A DNA stretch of 41,191 nucleotides from positions 1-41,191 of the forward strand of contig NZ_WHZU01000020.1 of NCBI RefSeq assembly GCF_010667655.1, read 5' to 3'. Numbering within the stretch: the first letter of the stretch is position 1; each line of letters starts with the position of its first letter. Below are positions 1-7,701 of this stretch, piece after piece. The translations under genes and the position numbers were made by a program. Below the pieces are notes generated by a model. The model did not search any database, was not told the origin of the DNA, and saw only the letters and a program-made list of their open reading frames with translations. This DNA is from Bifidobacterium saimiriisciurei (GTDB taxonomy: Bacteria > Actinomycetota > Actinomycetes > Actinomycetales > Bifidobacteriaceae).

Positions 1-1188
1 GGGCGACGGAGGCGTGGGCGGGGTCGCCGGGGCGGACTGCGCCGAAACCGAGGACGGCGCACGGAACTTCGCATCCGGGTCCTCGTCGGCCTTGGCAGAG
101 GAATCGACGGAGCCCTTGGCCGCGTCGGTCTTGGCTGCGGCCTTGTTCGAGGCCTTGCCGTCGGCGTCGACCATGATGCCCTTGCCCCAGGTGAGCGTGT
201 CCTCCACGGAGACGAAGGTCTCGCCGTAGCGGCCGGTGCGTCCGGAATGCACGGACTGGGCCAGACGGGCGATGCCCTCGTCGCCGGCGGTCACGTTGTT
301 CACGGCCTCGGCGGCGGCAAGCACGCCCTCGGCCGCGGAACGCGAGGCGTCGTCGGCCACATCGGCCTCGAGCAGACGCTTGGCGGCGCCTGAATCCTTG
401 CCGTCCCCGCCACGCTTCGTTCCGCCGAGCGAGGAGAAGTCCGAGGAGCCGATGGCCTGCTGCGCGCGGGCCTCCACCTCGGCGTCGGGGAAGTACACGG
501 TGGAGTCGTAGGAGCCCTCGCGCTCGTCGCGCACGATCTTGCCGCCGTGCAGCTCGACCACGCGCTTGCGCATGGAGTTCACGATCTCCTCGTTGTGCGT
601 GGCCATCACCACGGTGGTGCCGGTGCGGTTGATGGCCTCGAGCACCTCCATGATGCCCACGGACGTGGTCGGGTCGAGGTTGCCGGTAGGCTCGTCGGCC
701 AGCAGGATCTGCGGATGGTTCACGTAGGCGCGGGCGATGGCCACACGCTGCGCCTCACCACCGGAGAGCTCATGCGGCAGACGGTCCTCCTTGCCGGTGA
801 GGCCCACGGTCTTGAGCACCTGCGGCACCAGCGACTTGATGGTCGAACGACGCGTGCCGATGACCTCGAGCGCGAACGCCACGTTCTGCCACACCGTCTT
901 GTTAGCGAGCAGCTTGTAGTCCTGGAACACGAAGCCGATGGTACGGCGATACTGCGGCACCTGACGGTTCGGCAGACGACGCAGGTCGTGGCCGGCCACG
1001 CGGATCTCACCCTCCGTGGCCTGCTCCTCGTGAAGCAGCAGGCTCAGCAGCGTGGTCTTGCCGGAGCCGGACGCGCCCACGAGGAACACGAACTCGCCGC
1101 GGTCGATATCCAACGAGATATCGTCCAGGGCCGGCCTCGACCCCCGTGGATAGATCTTCGTGACGTTATCAAGCGAAATCAGTGCCAT
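1..1188 (-). CDS. ftsE: Cell-division ATP-binding protein FtsE, with a long C-terminal extension (partial)
   Basis: ATPase of the FtsEX complex, which acts at the inner face of the division-site membrane and, with FtsX, controls peptidoglycan hydrolases. Only the first 396 codons are inside the window; the gene continues past position 1. Seen: Walker A GASGSGKT at residues 38-45, Q-loop near Q89, signature LSGGEAQ at 141, Walker B ILLADEP at 161-167, switch histidine H198. The conserved ATPase ends near residue 225. It is followed by at least 170 residues rich in Ala, Asp, Ser and Lys with no domain I recognise; ordinary FtsE proteins are about 220-230 residues. The ATG at 1186-1188 follows AAGGGG at a suitable distance. 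The gene lies 111 bp downstream of prfB on the same strand, the usual actinobacterial prfB-ftsE-ftsX order, so ftsX is expected beyond the left edge. Confidence 0.93.
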   Translation of the reverse strand, partial: MALISLDNVTKIYPRGSRPALDDISLDIDRGEFVFLVGASGSGKTTLLSLLLHEEQATEGEIRVAGHDLRRLPNRQVPQYRRTIGFVFQDYKLLANKTVWQNVAFALEVIGTRRSTIKSLVPQVLKTVGLTGKEDRLPHELSGGEAQRVAIARAYVNHPQILLADEPTGNLDPTTSVGIMEVLEAINRTGTTVVMATHNEEIVNSMRKRVVELHGGKIVRDEREGSYDSTVYFPDAEVEARAQQAIGSSDFSSLGGTKRGGDGKDSGAAKRLLEADVADDASRSAAEGVLAAAEAVNNVTAGDEGIARLAQSVHSGRTGRYGETFVSVEDTLTWGKGIMVDADGKASNKAAAKTDAAKGSVDSSAKADEDPDAKFRAPSSVSAQSAPATPPTPPSP

Positions 1189-1299
1189 ACCTGTGCCCCT
1201 TCACGCATCGGCCCATGCCATGCCTTGATTATCCGATTATGTTCGATTGTCCGTTTTGCCCGATTGCCCGATTCGCCGAAACCGGCGAAGGACGCCGTT
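1189..1299 (-). other. prfB-ftsE intergenic gap with a small hairpin
   Basis: A 7-bp perfect stem (TTCGCCG with CGGCGAA) at about 1271-1288 lies just after the prfB stop. It has no T-run on the minus strand, so it is at best a weak attenuator rather than a full terminator, and prfB and ftsE may be co-transcribed. The rest of the gap has short GATT-rich near-repeats and no gene. Confidence 0.35.
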
Positions 1300-2427
1300 C
1301 TACTCGGCTTCCTTCGCGGCCTCGCGACGCTGCTGATGACGCCAGCGGATGCCGGCGTCGATGAACTCGTCGATCTCGCCGTCGAACACGGCCTGGGTCT
1401 GCGAGGTCTCGTAGCCGGTGCGCAGGTCCTTGACCATCTGGTACGGATGCAGCACGTAGGAACGCATCTGGTCGCCCCAGCTGGCCTTGATGTCGCCGGC
1501 GAGCTCCTTCTTCTTCTTGGCCTCCTCCTCATGCTTGAGCACGAGCAGTCGGGACTGCAGCACCTGCATGGCGGCCGCACGGTTCTGGATCTGCGAGCGC
1601 TCGTCCTGCATGGTCACGACGATGCCGGTGGGAAGGTGGGTCAGTCGCACGGCGGAGTACGTGGTGTTCACGCCCTGGCCGCCGGGGCCGGAGGAGCAGT
1701 AGGTGTCGACGCGCAGGTCGGAGTCGGGGATGTCGATGTGGTCGGTGGCCTCGACGAGCGGCACCACCTCGACGGCGGCGAAGCTGGTCTGGCGGCGGCC
1801 CTGGTTGTCGAACGGGCTGATGCGCACGAGACGGTGCGTGCCACCCTCGACGGAGAGCTTGCCGTAGGCGTAGGGCTCGTCGATCTGGAACGTGGCCGAC
1901 TTGATGCCGGCCTCTTCGGCGTAGGACGTGTCCATCACCTTGTGCTTGTATCCGTGGCGCTCGGCCCAACGCAGGTACATGCGCAGCAGGATCTGCGCCC
2001 AGTCGGCCGCGTCGACGCCGCCGGCGCCGGAACGGATGGTGATCACGGCGGCGCGCTCGTCGTATTCGCCGTCGAGCAGCGTCTGGATCTCGATGTCGGC
2101 GAGGTCCTTGTCGAGCTTCCTGACCTCCTCCTCGGCCTCGGCCAGGGTGTCGGCGTCGTTCTCCTCACGACCGAGCTCGACGAGCGTCTCGACGTCGTCG
2201 ATGCGGCTGCCGGCCGATTCGACGCGCTTGAGCTGCGATTCGGCGGCGGAGAGGCGGCTCGTCACCTTCTGCGCGTTCTCGGGATTATCCCACAGTCCGG
2301 GCGCGCTGGCCTGCTGTTCGAGGTCCTTGATCTGCTCCTTGAGGGCGTCGAGGTCGATCGCGCCGGCGATCGTGTCGTACTTTGCGCGCAGGGCGCTGAT
2401 GCCCTGCGAAAAATCAAATTCTGCCAT
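1300..2427 (-). CDS. prfB: Peptide chain release factor 2
   Basis: Class I release factor that reads UGA and UAA in the ribosomal A site and triggers hydrolysis of peptidyl-tRNA. At 375 residues it is close to the family norm (365 in E. coli). The RF2 tripeptide anticodon SPF is at residues 204-206 and the catalytic GGQ at 249-251, inside [11 protein letters not shown]. The N-terminal helical domain aligns with RF2 (the [10 protein letters not shown] region). Many RF2 genes are interrupted near codon 26 by an in-frame UGA that needs a +1 programmed frameshift. Here the frame is open from the ATG, so that autoregulatory circuit is absent. The frame order prfB then ftsE matches other actinobacteria. 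Confidence 0.97.
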   Translation of the reverse strand: MAEFDFSQGISALRAKYDTIAGAIDLDALKEQIKDLEQQASAPGLWDNPENAQKVTSRLSAAESQLKRVESAGSRIDDVETLVELGREENDADTLAEAEEEVRKLDKDLADIEIQTLLDGEYDERAAVITIRSGAGGVDAADWAQILLRMYLRWAERHGYKHKVMDTSYAEEAGIKSATFQIDEPYAYGKLSVEGGTHRLVRISPFDNQGRRQTSFAAVEVVPLVEATDHIDIPDSDLRVDTYCSSGPGGQGVNTTYSAVRLTHLPTGIVVTMQDERSQIQNRAAAMQVLQSRLLVLKHEEEAKKKKELAGDIKASWGDQMRSYVLHPYQMVKDLRTGYETSQTQAVFDGEIDEFIDAGIRWRHQQRREAAKEAE

Positions 2428-2593
2428 CGTCTTTTACCTTACAGTCGAATGTTCTTGGAATCGTCGGTCGCCGCGTTCGATTTGACGGGCTTCACGCATG
2501 ACGCCAGTCCATGGTGAAGGCCCACGGGGAACACGGGTTGTCGCAGCGTATCGTTCACACCAGCCTTGGCGTGTATCAGGGGAAATGATGCGT
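2428..2593. other. prfB upstream region, no gene seen
   Basis: About 165 bp between prfB and a tiny upstream gene. It presumably carries the prfB promoter. A 73-codon open frame on the minus strand here has no ribosome-binding site and no recognisable protein features, so I do not call it. Confidence 0.4.
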
Positions 2594-2725
2594 TCAAAGA
2601 CCGGCGTACAATGCCGGGACGACCATGCTCACAAGCATGCCGACGGCAACGACGATGCACACCGCGCGCGCGATCATGCGACGGCGGCGGTCACGCTGCT
2701 CACGTTCGTTCCGGTATTCGTTCAC
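2594..2725 (-). CDS. Small single-pass membrane protein, 43 residues
   Basis: Function unknown. The frame starts at a GTG at 2723-2725, only two codons after an in-frame TGA, and ends with TGA at 2594-2596. Residues 1-16 are strongly charged ([16 protein letters not shown]). They are followed by MIARAVCIVVAVGMLV and a second hydrophobic stretch ending in VVPALYAGL. This reads as a cytoplasmic basic head and one transmembrane helix, inserted N-in by the positive-inside rule. There is no good Shine-Dalgarno at the usual distance, so the GTG could be used from a leaderless or near-leaderless message, or the true start could be the internal ATG at codon 17. Codon usage is like the neighbours, and the charge and hydrophobicity pattern is why I prefer it over overlapping frames. 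It could still be a chance frame. Confidence 0.6.
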   Translation of the reverse strand: MNEYRNEREQRDRRRRMIARAVCIVVAVGMLVSMVVPALYAGL

Positions 2726-2934
2726 AAATGGTCATTGTAACGGCTGCCCCTCTACAAAACCCCGTTCCGCGTGTGGACGTTCGCTGCGAGCTATCGCGGG
2801 TGGGATTTATTGTGGATGACGGAACATTCCGCAGTCCCGGTCGAACGGCCACGTTCCATGGCCGCCGGCCTCGGACGACACCGGCACTATATGCATCTGC
2901 ATAAGCCAATACATGCAATATATAAGGAGTAGCA
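2726..2934 (+). promoter_or_regulatory. dapD upstream region
   Basis: A gap of 209 bp. The last 50 bp before dapD are AT-rich (ATATGCATCTGCATAAG, then ATATATAAGG) against a GC-rich background, the likely core promoter and leader. AAGGAG lies five bases before the dapD ATG. I cannot assign a single -35/-10 pair with confidence. Confidence 0.4.
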
Positions 2935-3918
2935 ATGGCTGAATCGCGTACCGCATGGGGTTGGGGCCTCGCCAGCATCGACGCGGCGGGAAACACGCTT
3001 GACGTATGGTATCCGAGCCTGACGCTCGGCACGGCCCCCGCCGAGGGCCACCGCCCGGAGCACGACTTCGGCGCGCTCGAGCACGTGGAGGCCGACGCCC
3101 GCGGCGTGCGCCGCGTCCCCGTGTTCACCGTCTCCTCGCTCGACGAGCCGATCGTCGACGCCGCCGACGCCTACCTGCGCCTGCACCTGCTGTCGATGCG
3201 TCTCGCCAAGCCGAACACGCTCAACCTCGACGGCATCTTCGGCAAGCTCAACAACGTCGTGTGGACCAACTACGGCCCGTTCGCCGTGGAGGACTTCGCC
3301 CTGCGCAAGCTCGACGTGCTCAAGGCCGCCTCCGCCGCCCCGTACCCGGCCGTCGACGTCAACGTGCTCTCCGTCGACAAGTTCCCGCGCATGATCGACT
3401 ACGTGGTGCCCTCCGGCGTGCGCATCGGCAACGCCGACCGCATCCGCCTCGGCGCCCACCTGGCCGAAGGCACGACCGTCATGCACGAGGGCTTCGTGAA
3501 CTTCAACGCCGGCACGCTCGGCACCTCCATGGTCGAGGGCCGCATCTCGCAGGGCGTCGTCGTCGGCGACGGCTCCGACATCGGCGGCGCCGCCTCCATC
3601 ATGGGCACCCTCTCCGGCGGCGGCAAGCTGCGCAACTCCATCGGCAAGCACTCGCTGCTCGGCGCCAACGCCGGCATCGGCATCTCCCTCGGCGACAACT
3701 GCGTCGTCGAAGCGGGCCTGTACGTGACCGCCGGCACCAAGGTCACCATCTACGACAAGGCCAAGGTCGCCGCCGGCCAGCCGCTCGACGTCGTCAAGGG
3801 CAAGGACCTCAGCGGCAAGGACAACATCATGTTCATCCGTAATTCCGTTACCGGTGGCGTCGAGGCCCGCACCCGCAAGGTCGGCATCGAACTCAACGCC
3901 GCCCTGCACAAAAACTAA
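2935..3918 (+). CDS. dapD: Tetrahydrodipicolinate N-succinyltransferase
   Basis: Cytoplasmic enzyme of the succinylase branch of lysine and meso-diaminopimelate synthesis; it moves succinyl from succinyl-CoA to 2,3,4,5-tetrahydrodipicolinate. The 327-residue protein is collinear with the actinobacterial-type DapD (about 317 residues in Mycobacterium tuberculosis), not the shorter E. coli type. The diagnostic block around residues 140-215 contains [47 protein letters not shown] and [12 protein letters not shown], and left-handed parallel beta-helix hexapeptides run to about residue 275. The start ATG has AAGGAG five bases upstream. The last 64 bp of coding sequence (3853-3916) are repeated exactly at 4013-4076, after the stop codon. 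Single gene, with a strong terminator at 4091-4119. Confidence 0.96.
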   Translation: MAESRTAWGWGLASIDAAGNTLDVWYPSLTLGTAPAEGHRPEHDFGALEHVEADARGVRRVPVFTVSSLDEPIVDAADAYLRLHLLSMRLAKPNTLNLDGIFGKLNNVVWTNYGPFAVEDFALRKLDVLKAASAAPYPAVDVNVLSVDKFPRMIDYVVPSGVRIGNADRIRLGAHLAEGTTVMHEGFVNFNAGTLGTSMVEGRISQGVVVGDGSDIGGAASIMGTLSGGGKLRNSIGKHSLLGANAGIGISLGDNCVVEAGLYVTAGTKVTIYDKAKVAAGQPLDVVKGKDLSGKDNIMFIRNSVTGGVEARTRKVGIELNAALHKN

Positions 3919-4076
3919 AGACCTCGACGCCACCGGTAACCGTGCGCGGCCTTGGCGGCCGCTCCCCTCGCCTACGGACAGTCCACCGGACTGTCCGCCT
4001 GACGGCTCGGCTGGTGGCGTCGAGGCCCGCACCCGCAAGGTCGGCATCGAACTCAACGCCGCCCTGCACAAAAACT
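3847..4076 (+). repeat. Duplicated dapD 3' end with an inverted repeat
   Basis: The 64 bp at 3853-3916, the end of dapD up to the first two bases region of its stop codon, recur without a mismatch at 4013-4076, offset 160 bp. A perfect 19-bp inverted copy of 3847-3865 lies at 3922-3940, just after the stop. The combination of a direct copy and an inverted copy of the same short segment suggests a template-switch or fold-back event during replication. The second copy is noncoding unless read in the dapD frame beyond the stop. Confidence 0.9.
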
Positions 4077-4090
4077 GATTTTCATCATTG

Positions 4091-4119
4091 GCTCCCCTCA
4101 ATCATGAGGGGAGCTTTTT
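4091..4119 (+). terminator. Rho-independent terminator after dapD
   Basis: Perfect 10-bp stem GCTCCCCTCA / TGAGGGGAGC, loop ATCA, followed by TTTTT. It lies directly after the duplicated dapD segment. A degraded-looking relative (CAATCATGAGGGGG...GCTTTTTG) follows at about 4162-4188, without a clean stem. Confidence 0.88.
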
Positions 4120-4203
4120 GTATAGGAGGCCATCCGATTCGATCGGGCCTCCGGCCTTGCCCAATCATGAGGGGGAGGGGGCTTTTTGCCGTATGCCGGT
4201 AAA

Positions 4204-4977
4204 CTACCGCAGTCTGGCGAGCTGGTAGACCTCGTCGGACTGGGCGGCGACCTCCGGGCTGTGCGTCACGATGATGACGCACTTGCCCTCGTCATGGGCC
4301 AGCGACTTGAAGATCGTCATGATGTCGTCCTGCGTGGCGAGGTCGAGGTTGCCGGTCGGCTCGTCGGCGAGGATAATCGTCGGGTCGTAGCCAAGCGCGC
4401 GGGCGATGGCGACGCGCTGCTGCTCGCCGCCCGACAGGTGCAGGATGCGCTCGTTCGCGTATTCCGGACGAAGCCGCACCTTCTCGATGAGCTCCTTGGC
4501 GATCTCCGTCTTCGGTCTGTCGAACGTCTTGCCGGAGGCGTCCATGGACAGGATGATGTTCTCGGCCACGGTGAGCGCCGGCAGCAGGTTGAAGCTCTGG
4601 AAGATCACGCCGATGTCGTGGCTGCGGAACCGGTATCGGTCGGTCTTGGCCAAATCGTTGCCATGGTAGAGCACCCTGCCCTCGGTGGGCACGGTCAGGC
4701 CGGACAGCAGCGACAGCAGCGTGGTCTTGCCAGCGCCGGACGGGCCGGTGATGGCATACACCCTGCCAGGCTGGAAGGCGTAGTTCTTGTCGTCCAGCAC
4801 CTTCTTGCCGCCCTTGGTGTAGGAGTACGACACGTGGTCGAGCCGGAGCGCCGGCACGGAGGCCGGGATCGCCGTCTCGCCAGCCTCGGCTGCGGCCTCG
4901 GCCTGCGCGGCATCGATGGTTCCGACGGCGACCGGCGTAGTTCCGGCCGCTGCGGCGTCGATGGTTTCGTTGGTCAT
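4204..4977 (-). CDS. ABC transporter ATP-binding protein (MacB/LolD type)
   Basis: Cytoplasmic ATPase of a type VII-like (MacB family) ABC transporter; the substrate is unknown. The 257 residues hold Walker A GPSGAGKT at 78-85, signature [15 protein letters not shown] from 181, Walker B IILADEP at 201-207 and the switch histidine H239. An Ala/Thr-rich, weakly conserved 40-residue extension precedes the ABC core, which begins near ALRLDHVSYSY. The gene starts 30 bp after the stop of the Ser-rich permease at 5008-6789 on the same strand, so the two almost certainly form one transporter. The order is permease first and ATPase second. No dedicated regulator or substrate-binding protein is adjacent. 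Confidence 0.93.
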   Translation of the reverse strand: MTNETIDAAAAGTTPVAVGTIDAAQAEAAAEAGETAIPASVPALRLDHVSYSYTKGGKKVLDDKNYAFQPGRVYAITGPSGAGKTTLLSLLSGLTVPTEGRVLYHGNDLAKTDRYRFRSHDIGVIFQSFNLLPALTVAENIILSMDASGKTFDRPKTEIAKELIEKVRLRPEYANERILHLSGGEQQRVAIARALGYDPTIILADEPTGNLDLATQDDIMTIFKSLAHDEGKCVIIVTHSPEVAAQSDEVYQLARLR

Positions 4978-5007
4978 GATGGAACTCTTTTCTATGATGG
5001 GAGGACG

Positions 5008-6789
5008 TTACGAACGGTCGGCGAGGATCTGCAGCGGCTCGTAGCGCATGACGAAGATGATGCCGACGAGCGCGGAGACGAGCGTGAGTCCCAGGCCGAT
5101 GAGTATCAGCTGGCCGATGACCTTGAAGTTCACGGTGGCGTTGATGGTGCTCACGTAGCTCACGGCCCGGTTCATGCCGCCACGCATGCCGCCCGGCGCG
5201 CTGGGCGCGGAGCTGCCGCCGCTGCCGTTCGCGTTCGACGAGGAGGAGCTCGAGGAGTCGGAGCCGCTGGAACCGGAGTCACCGGAGCCGTTCGAGGAAC
5301 CGGAATCGGAGGATGAGCCCGAACCGTTGGAATCGGAGCCGGACTGGCCCTGAGCTCCCCCGCCCATGTCGGCGCCGCGGCCGAACTGCTCCTGCTGGCT
5401 GGCGGTTTCGGACTGCTGCGCGGAGATCTGCGAGGCGAGCAGCTGGTTCGAGACCGGCACGGAGGCCGCGGCCCCGCCGGCCACGCCGAGCGCGATGCCG
5501 CACATGGTCACGATGAGCAGCTCGATGGCGAACTGCGCGGCGACCTTCACCTTGTTCACGCCGATGGCGGTGAGCACGCCCACCTCGTACTTGCGCTCGC
5601 GGATGTTGAACAGGTTGAGCACGATGAGCACGACCGCGCCCACGATCAGCACCACGATGAGCAGCGTCAGCGCGAACTTGGCGAGGTTGTCGAGCGGCAC
5701 GAGGCTGGACTCGTAGTTCTCCACGTCGGCGGACTGCACGGTGTAGGTGTCGGCGAGGCCGGCCTTCTTCACGTCGGACGAGAAGGTCTCGTAGTCGTTG
5801 GCGTTGTTCAGCACGTAGGTGAAGCTCAGCTGCGTGGACGTGTTGTCGTCATCGTCGTTGGCCGTGGTCGTGGAGTCGAGGCCCAGCGACTTGAGCGTGG
5901 AGACGGACGTGTAGATGGCGTTGTCGGCATCCTGCGAGGTGCCGCCCATCGGCCCCATGGAATCGGTGTTGCTCGACGTGGTGTTCTGGTAGATGCCGCT
6001 GATGGTGAGCTTGTAGGCCTTGGAGGTGTCGTTGGGGTTGGTCACCGTGATGGTGTCGCCCACCTTGAGGTCGTTGAAGTCGGCGAGCGCCTTGGAGATG
6101 ATGACCTTGCCGTTGTCGGACGAGCCGTAGCCGAACACCTTGCCGGAGGTCATGGTGAAGGTGCCGTTTGCCGCCTTGCTTACGGCGGTGTCGGAGGAGA
6201 ATCCGGTGAGGGTGAAGTCGCCGGAGGTCATGCCGCCCATGCCGCCGCCCTGGCCGTCGCCGCCGGGGCCGCCCTGGCCGGGCTGGCCCTGCTGGCCGTT
6301 GGAGCCGGAGGACGAGTTCGAAGAGGATGACGACGAGCTTGACGACGAGGAGTTCGCCGAATTCGAGGAGGTGCTTTCCACCGGCTGGAACGAGTCGGTG
6401 CCGGAGACGCCGGTGCTTTCGGAGTAGTAGGTGCTTACCGCCACGCTCGACGCCTTGGCGTACTTCTGGTAGTCGGCGAGCGAGAGGCTGCTGGATTCCA
6501 TGGCCTCGCGCATGGCGTCGAAGTCCGGCTTGGAGTCCGACGATGAGCTTGACGACGAGGACGACGAACTCGACGACTTGGCCTGTTCCATGAGTTTGCT
6601 GCGGTCGGCGCTGATGGTCGCCGTCACGCTGGTGGATGCGAGGCCGGTCTCGCGCGCGTCGTCGGCGGCGTTGCGTATGGCGAGGCCGACGGTCGCGGCG
6701 GCGGCGATGATCGCGACGATCAGCACGATCAGTATGTTGCGGCCCTTGTTCCGTATCACGGTTTTCCAGGCGTTCCTAAGCACGAACAT
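5008..6789 (-). CDS. ABC transporter permease (FtsX/MacB type) with Ser-rich external loops
   Basis: Membrane subunit partnering the ATPase at 4204-4977. The 593 residues show the four-helix MacB/FtsX plan: a first helix at about 14-37 (NILIVLIVAIIAAAATVGLA), a large external domain, two helices at about 365-390 and 410-435, and a last helix near 555-580 followed by MRYEPLQILADRS. Unusual features are the runs of serine. One follows residue 70 (KSSSSSSSSSSSSSD), another lies near 140-165, and a Gly/Ser/Asn/Gln tract of roughly 80 residues separates helices 3 and 4 where FtsX-type permeases normally have a short loop. Serine codons vary within the runs, so these are not slippage-prone homopolymers. 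AAGGA precedes the ATG. The tracts probably serve as flexible wall-spanning or glycosylated stalks; that is inference. Confidence 0.9.
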   Translation of the reverse strand: MFVLRNAWKTVIRNKGRNILIVLIVAIIAAAATVGLAIRNAADDARETGLASTSVTATISADRSKLMEQAKSSSSSSSSSSSSSDSKPDFDAMREAMESSSLSLADYQKYAKASSVAVSTYYSESTGVSGTDSFQPVESTSSNSANSSSSSSSSSSSNSSSGSNGQQGQPGQGGPGGDGQGGGMGGMTSGDFTLTGFSSDTAVSKAANGTFTMTSGKVFGYGSSDNGKVIISKALADFNDLKVGDTITVTNPNDTSKAYKLTISGIYQNTTSSNTDSMGPMGGTSQDADNAIYTSVSTLKSLGLDSTTTANDDDDNTSTQLSFTYVLNNANDYETFSSDVKKAGLADTYTVQSADVENYESSLVPLDNLAKFALTLLIVVLIVGAVVLIVLNLFNIRERKYEVGVLTAIGVNKVKVAAQFAIELLIVTMCGIALGVAGGAAASVPVSNQLLASQISAQQSETASQQEQFGRGADMGGGAQGQSGSDSNGSGSSSDSGSSNGSGDSGSSGSDSSSSSSSNANGSGGSSAPSAPGGMRGGMNRAVSYVSTINATVNFKVIGQLILIGLGLTLVSALVGIIFVMRYEPLQILADRS

Positions 6790-6821
6790 GATGGTCCTTC
6801 ATTCACGATGGGCAGGATGCA

Positions 6822-6896
6822 AGCCCCGCATCATGCGCCATGGGCTAAGACCGTGAGTAGGGCGGCGACCGGCGGATGCCGTCATCATGCGGGGCT
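6822..6896. repeat. Wide inverted repeat upstream of the Ser-rich permease
   Basis: AGCCCCGCATCATG at 6822-6835 pairs with 6883-6896 at 13 of 14 positions across a 47-bp loop. It lies 33 bp upstream of the permease ATG, in what should be its leader or promoter. It could be a leader hairpin or a spaced operator. No T-run follows. Confidence 0.45.
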
Positions 6897-6947
6897 CTGA
6901 CCCCAACTATGCGGCGCGAACTTGGCAGCCGCCTTGTTCGTCACTGG

Positions 6948-6979
6948 AAAAGCCCGGCGACCTTTCCGGCACCGGGCTT
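6948..6979 (-). terminator. Terminator after the DUF3592-like gene
   Basis: Stem AAGCCCGG (6950-6957) with CCGGGCTT (6972-6979). Read on the minus strand, the stem runs straight into TTTT. It lies about 75 bp past the stop of the gene at 7054-7593, and a second small palindrome (CATACGT/ACGTATG) sits between them. Confidence 0.65.
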
Positions 6980-7053
6980 GATGTTTCCTGAACGCTGTCT
7001 GAATACGGCGCTCGTCATACGTTCACGTATGCATCACGCATGCGTCGCGTATG

Positions 7054-7593
7054 TCATAGCTGCGTCAGCACCAGCAGGGTGAAGGGCAGCAGGATCGCCA
7101 GCGTACCGGCGCCTGTGGCGCATAGGACGATGGCGACCATAGACATCCGTTTGTTGACGTGATGCGCGAAGGCCTTCGACGGGTCGGCCGGATCGTAGTA
7201 GACCGGCATGGGGCTGCCGAGCGGCCAGAGCTGCTGCGCCATGGCGCGCAGGTTGGTGACCATTCTGGTGGGCACGTGCAGCACGTCGTTGTCGGAGACG
7301 TAGGCACCGGAATCGTTGTATGGATCCCAGGGAACGTTCTTCTCCACTCCGGCGTAGGCACGGAACTGACGGGCGACGCGGTAGTCGCGGCCGTTCACCC
7401 GATAGCCGATGACGGGCTTCATGTTCACGCCTCCGAGGAACCGGTAGCCGATGACGGTGCCGTTGGTCACCGCCGTGCAGCGATTGGCCTTCCTGCGATG
7501 CAATGCTTCGACGACGACGCCTGCGATGATCAGACCCATCGAGGGAATGACCGTGATGCCGATGATCAGCGGCGCGAACCACCAGTTCTCCAT
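7054..7593 (-). CDS. DUF3592-like membrane protein
   Basis: Function unknown. The 179 residues have one hydrophobic helix at about 8-28 (PLIIGITVIPSMGLIIAGVVV) and another at the C-terminus (about 150-177). Between them lies a soluble beta-rich domain with the DUF3592 pattern: VTNGTVIGYR..., PVIGYRVNGRDYRV and, near 130, PMPVYYDPADPSKAF, the typical P-V-YDP-DP motif. The gene precedes, on the same strand, the terminator at 6948-6979. It follows the larger membrane protein at 7702 after a 108-bp gap, so the two may be co-transcribed. The ATG at 7591-7593 has CGAAAGG upstream. The family name is assigned by motif only. Confidence 0.8.
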   Translation of the reverse strand: MENWWFAPLIIGITVIPSMGLIIAGVVVEALHRRKANRCTAVTNGTVIGYRFLGGVNMKPVIGYRVNGRDYRVARQFRAYAGVEKNVPWDPYNDSGAYVSDNDVLHVPTRMVTNLRAMAQQLWPLGSPMPVYYDPADPSKAFAHHVNKRMSMVAIVLCATGAGTLAILLPFTLLVLTQL

Positions 7594-7701
7594 TGATGCG
7601 ACCTTTCGAGGATGGGTTCGATGGCAATGCTTGGATTATTCTACGCCGCCGCGCCCCGCATGCACATCATCGCCCTGCAGTGGATCGTCTGCCGTCGTCG
7701 A

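Noticed and set aside
2350..2427. Programmed +1 frameshift in prfB
   Set aside because: The frame is uninterrupted from the ATG and no CTT-TGA-type slippery site with an in-frame stop appears near codon 26.
547..2517. Long plus-strand open frame opposite ftsE/prfB
   Set aside because: GC-rich antisense shadow: no domain, composition dominated by His/Val/Arg/Gly, and prfB and ftsE on the other strand are certain.
2439..2660. 73-codon minus-strand open frame upstream of prfB
   Set aside because: No ribosome-binding site or domain pattern, and it overlaps the better-supported 43-residue frame.
5008..6789. Phase variation through serine-codon slippage
   Set aside because: The serine runs use mixed codons, so no mononucleotide or simple repeat of switching length is present.
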